Part shown: in pieces, positions 1 to 4,506 of the stretch
How positions within the stretch are numbered: position 1 is the first letter of the stretch
Layout of the letters: the number at the start of each line of letters is the position of its first letter
DNA from: Nitrososphaerota archaeon
Lineage (GTDB): Archaea > Thermoproteota > Nitrososphaeria > Nitrososphaerales > UBA57
Length of the DNA: 5,114 nucleotides
NCBI GenBank assembly: GCA_016180375.1
Contig: JACPBJ010000048.1
Coordinates: 1-5,114 of the forward strand
Direction of reading: 5' to 3'
Made by a program: the position numbers and the translations under genes
Notes under the pieces: generated by a model
Databases searched by the model: none
What the model saw: only the letters and a program-made list of their open reading frames with translations
Told to the model about the DNA's origin: nothing

Positions 1-546
1 GTAGATGTTGTAAGAAGGATAACTGGAGGGGGTGCGGTATACCATGATTTTGATGGCGAGATTACATATAGTATTGCAGGAAGACTAGAGATCTTCCCCA
101 AAGATATCCGTGAATCCTACAAGTTAATTGGTGGTTGGATTATTGATGGTTTAAAGAATCTAGGGATAGAAGCACAATTTGTGCCAGTAAACGATATTGT
201 AGTTAATGGTAAGAAGATTTCAGGAAATGCACAGACTAGGAGAAAAGGCGTTCTACTTCAACATGGGACAATACTTTACGATTTGGATGTCAGAAAGATG
301 TTTTCTTTATTGAAGGTTTCACAAGAAAAAATTTCCGATAAGATGATAAAATCTGTTGAGGAACGAGTCACAAAGCTGCTTAACTTTGGAAGCTTCTCTA
401 TAGAGGAAGTATACAGAGCATTGCTGAAAGGATTTACTCATAGCAAGGAATTTGAAATTGGCCAATTGACGCAGACGGAACTTGGTAGGGCAAGAGAACT
501 AGCAGAAACCAAGTATAGAAGCCATGAGTGGAATTTCACGCGATAA
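1..546 (+). CDS. lplA: Lipoate-protein ligase A, catalytic domain (5' end missing)
   Basis: The enzyme activates lipoate with ATP and transfers it to a lysine of lipoyl-domain proteins such as 2-oxoacid dehydrogenase E2 or glycine cleavage H protein, in the cytoplasm. The frame is open from base 1 to a TAA at 544-546, giving 181 visible residues. Residues 5-16 read RRITGGGAVYHD, the lipoate-binding loop of the LplA/LipB/BirA fold. Residues 70-78 read GKKISGNAQ, where K72 matches the conserved catalytic lysine. QHGTILYDLD follows in its usual place. The protein ends with KYRSHEWNFTR, as in archaeal LplA proteins that lack the C-terminal adaptor domain; in archaea that domain is often a separate LplB. 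About 70 N-terminal residues should lie before the window. The GTG at 181 is internal, not the start. No damage is visible. Confidence 0.95.
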   Translation, partial: VDVVRRITGGGAVYHDFDGEITYSIAGRLEIFPKDIRESYKLIGGWIIDGLKNLGIEAQFVPVNDIVVNGKKISGNAQTRRKGVLLQHGTILYDLDVRKMFSLLKVSQEKISDKMIKSVEERVTKLLNFGSFSIEEVYRALLKGFTHSKEFEIGQLTQTELGRARELAETKYRSHEWNFTR

Positions 547-614
547 CTATAACATATATCTACACAAAATACCCCTGATGATGTTCTGGATGTAGGAGAT
601 TGCATGAAGAAATA

Positions 615-689
615 GGGAAGGAGGCTTCGTAGCCTGCCTTCACAGGCGGACTTGCACCCCCTGAGGTTCAAATCCCACCGGACACACCC
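615..689 (+). other. Decayed tRNA-like sequence, possible attachment-site relic and diverged repeat copy
   Basis: The 3' part contains GGTTCAAATCC, a T-arm signature, followed by CCACCGGACACACC, which resembles a T-stem and acceptor end. A D-arm-like hairpin GCCT/AGGC (632-635 with 644-647) preceded by TA fits tRNA positions 8-13, and CTTGCAC (651-657) resembles an alanine anticodon loop. The T-stem and anticodon stem do not pair properly, and the whole is about 9 bases too short, so it is not a working tRNA. It lies downstream of lplA and beyond the 3' end of the integrase relic, where a tRNA-targeting element would leave an attachment site. Its first half also resembles the repeat at 714: both start with GGGAAGGAGGC, and a GGCG-hairpin and an ACT..CC stretch follow in the same order. 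It may be a member of that repeat family instead. Confidence 0.35.
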
Positions 690-713
690 TATCACTATCT
701 TGAAAAATAAAAT

Positions 714-800
714 GGGAAGGAGGCATCATTACCCGCCGACGATGGGCGTACTCAAACCATTTAATGGATAAAGCTCGCCCCGGCCCACTCCATTAAGTGG
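714..800 (+). repeat. Structured dispersed repeat, copy A (possible small RNA)
   Basis: Bases 742-771 match 4265-4294 at 29 of 30 positions, and both copies are preceded by a similar GGAGGC..CC.GCC stretch and followed by a GGCCCA stretch. Hairpins visible here are CGCC/GGCG (734-737 with 745-748), TTAATGG/CCATTAA (761-767 with 790-796) and, as an alternative to the last, CCACT/AGTGG (785-789 with 796-800). A run of six T at 815-820 could end a plus-strand transcript. The 3' edge touches the integrase relic, whose minus-strand stop codon is 802-804. The strand was chosen because lplA, the winged-helix gene and the intact toxin gene each have a copy downstream in the same orientation. Its function is unknown. 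Confidence 0.7.
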
Positions 801-801
801 T

Positions 802-1308
802 TCAAGTACTGATCTTTTTTCCCACAACCACCTTGCTGTCAGGAAGAACGCTAATGAATTGCCATCCTTGGGCGATTAGCTTCTCTGCGTCTTCTGAGCT
901 TACCACTTTCTGCTTGGGCTCCTGGTTATCCCACCTCCATAAATTTTTGGAGAAGTTCTAGGACCTGTTCCAAGCTTTCAGGTGTAAGCTGAGCGATTTT
1001 GGACATCGCTGCTTGCCTTTGTTTTTCTGTTTCATCCAGAGTGAATCTTTCGAGATCCAGATAGGGCTCCGCTCTCTTGAAGGCTTCTTGCATTTCTGAT
1101 ATTAGAGATTCCGGTAGAGTTTGCTTGTTTGTAGTGTATTTCGCCTCTATCGATCCTTTATGCCTCATCCAGAAGACTCTGAAGTCATGCGCGATCGTCC
1201 CTTCGATTCAGCTATGAGTAGCTGAGTATCGAAGTATGCTCTGAATAGGTATGGACGGTTCATGAATTGCGGTCTTAGAGACTGCCGTATCTTGCCTCTG
1301 CATAGATA
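802..1308 (-). pseudogene. Tyrosine recombinase (archaeal integrase), C-terminal part, frameshifted
   Basis: Integrases of this family insert mobile elements by site-specific recombination, often at tRNA genes. The minus strand gives three collinear pieces in two frames. Piece 1 (about 1308-1201) contains IRQSLRPQF and RPYLFRAYFDTQLLIAESK, with the box II arginine in LFRAYF. Piece 2 (about 1200-926) contains AHDFRVFWMRHKGSIEAKY; the tyrosine codon at 1136-1138 is the likely nucleophile. Piece 3 (about 925-802) reads VVSSEDAEKLIAQGWQFISV and VLPDSKVVVGKKIST, a short tail seen on archaeal integrases, then TGA. One-base shifts near 1200 and 930 cancel each other. A stop at 1309-1311 precedes the readable part, and the N-terminal domain with the first catalytic arginine was not found. 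The usual GH before KG is RH here. It is almost certainly inactive. Confidence 0.85.
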
Positions 1309-1470
1309 TCAGATGAGAAGAGTTGCGGATTCGCAGATTTTTGTTATCTGCCAATAATTATTCTACATATCCACTTATTCGAATTGGGAGCCCGCTTGCT
1401 TACAGTATGTAGAGTCCTCATTATGTCATTCGTAACTTCCGTGCAAAAGACTTTCCACTCTGCATCATAC

Positions 1471-1478
1471 CTATATAC
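1471..1478 (+). promoter_or_regulatory. TATA box for the relB-like gene
   Basis: CTATATAC is centred about 25 bases before the ATG at 1500. That is the archaeal TATA-to-start distance, so transcription would begin at or just before the start codon (leaderless mRNA). Confidence 0.55.
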
Positions 1479-1499
1479 CGAATCTTCCAAACAATAATC

Positions 1500-1703
1500 A
1501 TGGCAGAGAAGCCTAGCATTGGCCAAGTCTACAAAGAAGTCAAGGCTATCAGAAGGATTCTCGAGGATTTATCTGAGAAGGGAATACTCCGAGAATTAGA
1601 TACAGAATCTGTTAGTAAAGAAGAAGGAAAAGAGCTCGACGAAGCCTTAGAAGAGGTCAAGCGTGGTAAATTTGTTCCTTTGCAAAAGGCTAAGCGTGGC
1701 TAG
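1500..1703 (+). CDS. RelB-like antitoxin of a type II toxin-antitoxin module
   Basis: This 67-residue acidic protein would bind and neutralise the RelE-type toxin encoded just downstream. Residues 1-30 (MAEKPSIGQVYKEVKAIRRI and on) form a predicted long amphipathic helix. The C-terminal half contains EALEEVKRGKFVPLQ, the segment with which archaeal RelB-type antitoxins wrap the toxin. No ribbon-helix-helix or other DNA-binding domain is apparent. The start is ATG 1500, with a TATA box about 25 bases upstream and no Shine-Dalgarno sequence. The stop (1701-1703) is 6 bases before the TTG of the toxin relic, as in a two-gene operon. The antitoxin frame is intact while its partner is broken, so it may be expressed without a matching toxin or may cross-neutralise another. 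The family call rests on motif pattern and context. Confidence 0.75.
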   Translation: MAEKPSIGQVYKEVKAIRRILEDLSEKGILRELDTESVSKEEGKELDEALEEVKRGKFVPLQKAKRG

Positions 1704-1709
1704 TCTTCA

Positions 1710-1970
1710 TTGTTCAGTGTTATTCTCAGCCGAAGGGCGAACAAGTTCCTTCAGGGTTTAGAGCACAAGGTAAGATCAAGTAATCTCATCTTTGGAGGAC
1801 TTGGCAGACTATCCCTTCAGTCTAAAGCGACATGACATCAAGAAGATCCAAGGTAGGGAGAACACCTTCCGTCTCTGGTCGGTGATCTCAGGACCATCTT
1901 CTACATAGATAAGGAGGAAGAGAGAGTCATCATCCTTAAGATAGACTACAGAGAATCCGTCTACCAGTGA
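1710..1970 (+). pseudogene. RelE/ParE-family toxin, broken by two compensating frameshifts
   Basis: An intact member would be a small ribosome-dependent mRNA-cleaving toxin. Three collinear pieces rebuild a full-length RelE protein of about 86 residues. They are FSVILSRRANKFLQGLEHK from TTG 1710, then VISSLEDLADYPFSLKRHDI and KKIQGRENTFRL, then VGDLRTIFYIDKEEERVIIL and KIDYRESVYQ, then TGA at 1968-1970. The first shift gains one base (near 1775-1783) and the second loses one (near 1874-1878), so the final frame equals the first. If the first shift is not corrected, the frame meets a TGA near 1833. Both ends and the core GDLRTIFYI strand are preserved, which suggests recent inactivation or sequencing error. 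It follows the relB-like gene by 6 bases and would have been co-transcribed with it. Confidence 0.85.
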
Positions 1971-2067
1971 ATTTGACTGCTGCACCGAAGACATTTGTTA
2001 GTGTCCACCAAGAGTCTTAGAGGCTTCACTTTTGGCCTTCTCACTGGATTCACTCTCAACATTAAGA

Positions 2068-2092
2068 CATATTCAATATATGTGTATAATTA
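2068..2092 (+). promoter_or_regulatory. TATA box and inverted repeat before the vapB relic
   Basis: TATAATTA (2085-2092) is centred about 24 bases before TTG 2112 and 26 before GTG 2115, a leaderless spacing. Immediately upstream is an inverted repeat, CATAT/ATATG (2068-2072 with 2078-2082), where an autoregulating VapB could have bound. The operator role is inferred. Confidence 0.4.
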
Positions 2093-2111
2093 ATGCACAT
2101 AAGTGATAGGC

Positions 2112-2354
2112 TTGGTGAGTGTAACTCTCTCGGTACCTGAGGAGCTTCATAGGCTCATGAAGAAGCATCCAGAGATCGAGTGGAGCGAGGTGTCAAGGCA
2201 GGCAATGTGAGAGTATGCCAAGAAGCTCGAAACCCTTGATAAGATTGCGAACAAGAGCAAGATTACGGAGGAAGATGCTCTTGAGATTGGCAGAGCCGTG
2301 AAGAGAAGGATTTCTGATAGGTACAGAAAAGCGGCTGAAGGAAGAAATGCTTAA
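2112..2354 (+). pseudogene. vapB: VapB-type antitoxin with in-frame stop
   Basis: VapB proteins neutralise VapC PIN-domain ribonucleases and repress their own operon. The frame from TTG 2112 (or GTG 2115) reads MVSVTLSVPEELHRLMKKHP followed by EIEWSEVSRQAM, the ribbon-helix-helix start of archaeal VapB. A TGA at 2208-2210 stands where related proteins have an arginine-like codon, consistent with a CGA to TGA change. The same frame then continues without shift through EYAKKLETLDKIANKSKITE and EDALEIGRAVKRRISDRYRK to TAA at 2352-2354. The C-terminal half is the usual toxin-binding region. Total length is 80 codons plus stop, normal for the family. The ATG of the vapC relic overlaps its end (ATGCTTAA), as in real vapBC operons. 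Unless the stop is read through, only about 32 residues would be made. Confidence 0.85.
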
Positions 2355-2401
2355 GGCTCGTAGTGGATCCTGATATCATCTTCAGGTTCTTATGCATCTA
2401 G
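2347..2401 (+). pseudogene. vapC: VapC toxin, 5' remnant only
   Basis: VapC toxins are PIN-domain ribonucleases. ATG 2347 starts MLK; after one extra G the next frame reads LVVDPDIIFRFL, matching the first strand of PIN domains with the first metal-binding aspartate (VVD). A stop follows at 2399-2401. About 17 codons of a gene that normally has about 130 survive, and no later PIN motifs are readable downstream. The start overlaps the end of vapB by 8 bases. The sequence character changes right after the break, so the gene may have been cut by deletion or insertion. Confidence 0.75.
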
Positions 2402-2507
2402 TGTGCGTAGCACAGTACCCATCCCCCTACCGTTTTAGCTAAGGCCCCCGCGAAGTGGCCTCTAACGACAGGGGTACCCGCCCCTGAGTGATCCCCTATA
2501 CTAGGGG
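2402..2507. other. Array of four GC-rich hairpins (possible structured RNA or element end)
   Basis: Four perfect short inverted repeats follow one another. They are TGTGC/GCACA (2402-2406 with 2410-2414), AGGCC/GGCCT (2442-2446 with 2457-2461), CAGGGG/CCCCTG (2469-2474 with 2481-2486) and CCCCTA/TAGGGG (2493-2498 with 2502-2507). The last two are complementary in part and could also pair with each other. The block starts one base after the truncated vapC frame ends. Strand and function cannot be assigned. It may be a structured RNA, a terminator cluster or the end of an inserted element. Confidence 0.4.
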
Positions 2508-3062
2508 AGTCAATATAAAGAGGGAATGACAGCAAGGATCGGCAGATATTCGCCCGCCTACATTTGTCGAGAAGAGCCCGGGGATAGTTGAGCATATGTG
2601 CAAGCGCTTGAAGAAAACTCACTTTCCTTTCTTGGATCCCTACCATTGTAACTTCTCTCCTCAGAGTTGGCCTGTGGAGACTCGACTTTTCGGTGTTATT
2701 GTACACGCCTGCATATCTTTGACTTCTGAACCTACTGAACGTTCTGAACTTACTGAAGGAGAAGTGGAGCCGACATCATTGTTCGCCAAATGTATAGGAT
2801 GTTCATCATCAGCACACTTGGCCGTATCTTTCCTTCAGAACCTTCACTTAATTGAGAACCGGGGAACAAGGGGCTTATCCAGAGCCAAAATTCACAGATG
2901 GAGGGGCGAAGCCTAGCCTCATGTTGTAATTTGCCAGCCGGGCTGTCGCGACTAGTTTCCTAATGTTGGAAAGCCATATTTGCAAAATGGGCATAGGTAA
3001 ATGTATTAGTGCACTGGAGCGGAAATCCATGTTCGAATATTCCGGAAAAGGGTTCCTTAACT
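2508..3062. other. Stretch without a recognised gene
   Basis: Two opposed open frames overlap here: minus strand 2706-2398 (102 codons, or from ATG 2645) and plus strand 2596-2916 (106 codons). Neither resembles a family I know, and at most one can be real. The minus frame is slightly more protein-like from ATG 2645 (start MVGIQERKVSFLQALAHML). AATATAAA at 2512-2519 is a possible plus-strand TATA box but lies far from any start. A tandem 18-base duplication occupies 2724-2759. TTTGCAAA (2979-2986) is an 8-base palindrome upstream of the winged-helix gene. Confidence 0.4.
2724..2759. repeat. Tandem duplication, two 18-base units
   Basis: Bases 2724-2741 and 2742-2759 match at 16 of 18 positions (TTCTGAAC.TACTGAA.G). 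Each unit itself holds two copies of CTGAAC-like sequence. The unit is a multiple of three, so it would keep a reading frame open. Confidence 0.6.
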
Positions 3063-3392
3063 ATGGTTGGGTTCTATGCTACAAATATGGTTCGCAGATC
3101 AAGACTTGAAGTCTTCTTGGACATCATAAAGACAGCCGCAATATCTGAAATAAGGCGAACTCACATAATGTACAGGGCCAATATTTCATGGATAGTTTTG
3201 AAAGATGCACTTCGGACTTTAGAGGATAAAGGATTTCTGAAAAGCGAAATCAGGGGCAAAGAAATTTACATCTCTCTGACCAAAGAAGGATACAGATTAC
3301 TTGCGAGGTTTAACGAAATCGAACGAGCCTTCAGCAACGACTCACTAGGAGTGCAGACACAACTCCCGATAAAATCTGCTATAGGATCCTGA
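3063..3392 (+). CDS. Small archaeal winged-helix DNA-binding protein
   Basis: This is probably a transcription regulator of the short archaeal winged helix-turn-helix kind (PF14947/HTH_45-like). With the start at ATG 3063 it has 109 residues. From residue 9, MVRRSRLEVFLDIIKTAAIS forms helix 1; RTHIMYRANISWIVLKDALR contains helix 2 and the recognition helix, with the MYRANIS signature of this archaeal family. LEDKGFLKSEIRGKEIYISL forms the wing and TKEGYRLLARFNEI the last helix. There is no ligand or membrane domain. A weak TATA-like CGAATATT lies about 26 bases before ATG 3063. Other possible starts in frame are GTG 3009 (18 residues longer) and ATG 3087 (8 shorter, exactly at MVRRSR). The target is unknown; palindromes nearby (2979-2986, 3415-3426) are candidate sites. 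Confidence 0.85.
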   Translation: MVGFYATNMVRRSRLEVFLDIIKTAAISEIRRTHIMYRANISWIVLKDALRTLEDKGFLKSEIRGKEIYISLTKEGYRLLARFNEIERAFSNDSLGVQTQLPIKSAIGS

Positions 3393-3401
3393 AGATCTTG
3401 C

Positions 3402-3490
3402 GACCGATGGGCTAGCGGATATCCGCAATGAGAGAAGAAATCTTATGGATTGGCCCCGGCCCACTAAAACATCGCTAAAAGTGGTTCTGA
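3402..3490 (+). repeat. Structured dispersed repeat, diverged copy D
   Basis: Bases 3453-3465 (GCCCCGGCCCACT) are identical to 777-789 in copy A. The CCACT/AGTGG stem follows in both (here 3461-3465 with 3480-3484), with a 14-base instead of a 6-base loop, and then GTGGTTC. A short GATGGGC match lies near the left edge. The middle part differs and contains the perfect 12-base palindrome GCGGATATCCGC at 3415-3426. The copy starts 10 bases after the winged-helix stop codon. It overlaps the left arm of the inverted repeat at 3483. Confidence 0.5.
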
Positions 3491-3561
3491 TAACTAAAAT
3501 GAGTATTGAACCTAATTTCAAACATGATGGACTCCAGATACCCAATTAAGTTATCAGAACC
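3483..3561. repeat. Perfect 13-bp inverted repeat upstream of the toxin-antitoxin operon
   Basis: GGTTCTGATAACT (3483-3495) is the exact reverse complement of AGTTATCAGAACC (3549-3561), with 53 bases between. The right arm ends about 15 bases before the TATA box of the antitoxin gene. The arms could be an operator pair bridged by the antitoxin or the toxin-antitoxin complex, the ends of a 79-base miniature element, or an RNA stem. The inner sequence shows no gene. Confidence 0.65.
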
Positions 3562-3575
3562 TTACGATGTAAGCA

Positions 3576-3584
3576 TTTTATAAT
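3576..3584 (+). promoter_or_regulatory. TATA box for the antitoxin-toxin operon
   Basis: TTTTATAAT is centred 29 bases before ATG 3609, so the transcript should start within a few bases of the start codon. It lies 15 bases downstream of the right arm of the 13-bp inverted repeat, well placed for repression. Confidence 0.55.
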
Positions 3585-3608
3585 CTACTGTTCTAAGAGC
3601 GTACTAAC

Positions 3609-3851
3609 ATGGCCAGGGCTGAGCAGATAACCACGGACAGGAAGACAATGAGAGAGATACTCAGATTCATGGAGGAGGCAGTTAAAGAAGGCCTCAATAG
3701 AAAAGAGATAATGAGCCAGATAGACCTAATGCTCGATATGTCAGCACAGAGACACATTAGGCAGAGCGAGAGGGAAATAAGACAAGGTAAAGCCAAGAGT
3801 TTCAAAAGTACTGGGGAAGCAATAGAATGGCTGCATTCAGCGGAAGAATAG
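3609..3851 (+). CDS. Type II antitoxin paired with a RelE-type toxin
   Basis: This 80-residue protein should neutralise the toxin encoded next and may repress the operon. Residues 1-50 are helical and charged (RKTMREILRFMEEAVKEGLN, then RKEIMSQIDLMLDM). The C-terminal part, REIRQGKAKSFKSTGEAIEW, has the pattern of many antitoxin tails, where xGKxxxFKSxxEAIxxL packs on the toxin. I do not recognise a named DNA-binding fold in the N-terminal half, though a helix-turn-helix-like stretch at GLNRKEIMSQIDL (about residues 28-40) is possible. The start is ATG 3609, near-leaderless, with no Shine-Dalgarno sequence. The toxin start is 39 bases after the TAG, a wider gap than most such pairs. The call depends mainly on position and tail pattern. 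Confidence 0.75.
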   Translation: MARAEQITTDRKTMREILRFMEEAVKEGLNRKEIMSQIDLMLDMSAQRHIRQSEREIRQGKAKSFKSTGEAIEWLHSAEE

Positions 3852-3890
3852 TTCTCTTGGGCCTAGGCTCGAAAGGGAAAGCCGATAGGA

Positions 3891-4151
3891 TTGCCCTGGA
3901 TTCTCATGCTGACGCCAACAATCAAAAGGGGGTACAAGAACCTTAGCAGCGATCTTCAGAGAAAGGTGGATCAAGCTCTCAGCGAGTTAGTAGTATCCGA
4001 TGATCCTCGCTCCTTGGGAGTTAGAAAGACAGGTAAGTGGAAAGGAGTCTTCACTTACGAAATAGGTACAAGATACAGAATTTTCTACAAGGTAATTTTC
4101 GAGCAGAGAACAATACAGGCGTTACATATAGGAGGGCATGAGCTGTACTGA
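3891..4151 (+). CDS. RelE/ParE-superfamily toxin, apparently intact
   Basis: Toxins of this fold are small basic proteins; most cleave mRNA on the ribosome, and ParE members poison gyrase. The 86 residues show PWILMLTPTIKRGYKNLSSD (first strand and helix), QRKVDQALSELVVSDDPRSL (second helix), then the sheet TGKWKGVFTYEIGTRYRIFY and VIFEQRTIQALHIGGHELY to TGA 4149-4151. GTRYRIFY matches the conserved G-x-x-R-x-x-Y strand, and the terminal GGHELY corresponds to the usual GHR..Y end, with the arginine absent. TTG 3891 was chosen because it includes the first strand; ATG 3906 would cut into it. GATAGGA lies directly before the TTG and AAAGGG about 13 bases away, so the translation signal is weak. 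Full length and undamaged, unlike the toxin relic at 1710, and of a different subfamily by sequence. Confidence 0.9.
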   Translation: MPWILMLTPTIKRGYKNLSSDLQRKVDQALSELVVSDDPRSLGVRKTGKWKGVFTYEIGTRYRIFYKVIFEQRTIQALHIGGHELY

Positions 4152-4240
4152 GAGATTAGCAAGGAATCTAGCAGTCACCTATATTACCTGAATCCCTTTC
4201 GCCTCCGCAGGCGAGGAGATTGGTTGTTTAGTAAAAAGAC

Positions 4241-4314
4241 GGGGAGGCACCATAACCTGCCGCCATGGGCGTACTCAAACCAATTAATGGATAAGGGCCG
4301 CCCTGGCCCATTAA
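4241..4314 (+). repeat. Structured dispersed repeat, copy B (possible small RNA)
   Basis: Bases 4265-4294 match copy A (742-771) at 29 of 30 positions. Hairpin CGCC/GGCG (4261-4264 with 4268-4271) is kept although its loop is 3 bases here and 7 in copy A. The second structure is TTAAT/ATTAA (4284-4288 with 4310-4314) enclosing GGATAA and GGGCC/GGCCC (4295-4299 with 4305-4309). GGATAA also follows TTAAT in copy A. Five T at 4335-4339 lie about 20 bases downstream, similar to copy A. Confidence 0.7.
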
Positions 4315-4391
4315 AATAAGCCAAATTCTTGCTGTTTTTGGACTAAAAGAGGCTGATTATGGAACATTACCAGAATCCATTTCCAATCCTA

Positions 4392-4435
4392 TCAGACGCA
4401 CAGACGGTAGCGGCTTCGGTCCCTGTGTAGTCTGA
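4392..4435. other. Long imperfect stem-loop
   Basis: TCAGAC/GTCTGA (4392-4397 with 4430-4435) and CACAG/CTGTG (4399-4403 with 4423-4427) form an 11-pair stem with a small asymmetric bulge around a 19-base GC-rich loop. No T-run follows on the plus strand, so a classic terminator is unlikely. It lies about 95 bases before the next gene start, upstream of its TATA box, so it should not be in that mRNA. It could be a regulatory site or part of an RNA. Confidence 0.4.
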
Positions 4436-4499
4436 CTGCTTCATGACCAGTTCGACCCAATTGGTTGATTTCTGGTTATGCCAGCGGGTCTACACTTCC

Positions 4500-4506
4500 T
4501 TATATT
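4500..4506 (+). promoter_or_regulatory. TATA box for the secreted-protein gene
   Basis: TTATATT is centred 27 bases before ATG 4530, exactly the spacing for a leaderless archaeal transcript. This supports ATG 4530 over the in-frame ATG 4443. Confidence 0.6.

Noticed and set aside
615..689. A functional alanine tRNA
   Set aside because: The T-stem and anticodon stem have mismatches, the D-loop lacks GG, and the length is about 9 bases too short.
438..695. Minus-strand open frame opposite the end of lplA and the tRNA-like relic
   Set aside because: It overlaps the certain lplA coding sequence, is low in complexity of protein signals and resembles no family; its end is the reverse complement of the tRNA-like sequence.
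1344..1526. Minus-strand 60-codon frame upstream of the integrase relic
   Set aside because: It does not continue the integrase motifs and overlaps the start and TATA box of the relB-like gene.
1809..1994. Minus-strand 61-codon frame
   Set aside because: It is a shadow of the RelE toxin relic, whose plus-strand motifs are unmistakable.
3345..3545. Minus-strand 66-codon frame after the winged-helix gene
   Set aside because: It overlaps the winged-helix C-terminus, repeat copy D and the inverted repeat, and shows no recognisable protein features.
3593..3805. Minus-strand frame with a hydrophobic translation opposite the antitoxin
   Set aside because: Its hydrophobic character is the usual mirror of a charged helical protein on the other strand.
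714..4314. A CRISPR array
   Set aside because: The repeat copies are few, far apart, irregularly spaced and separated by genes.
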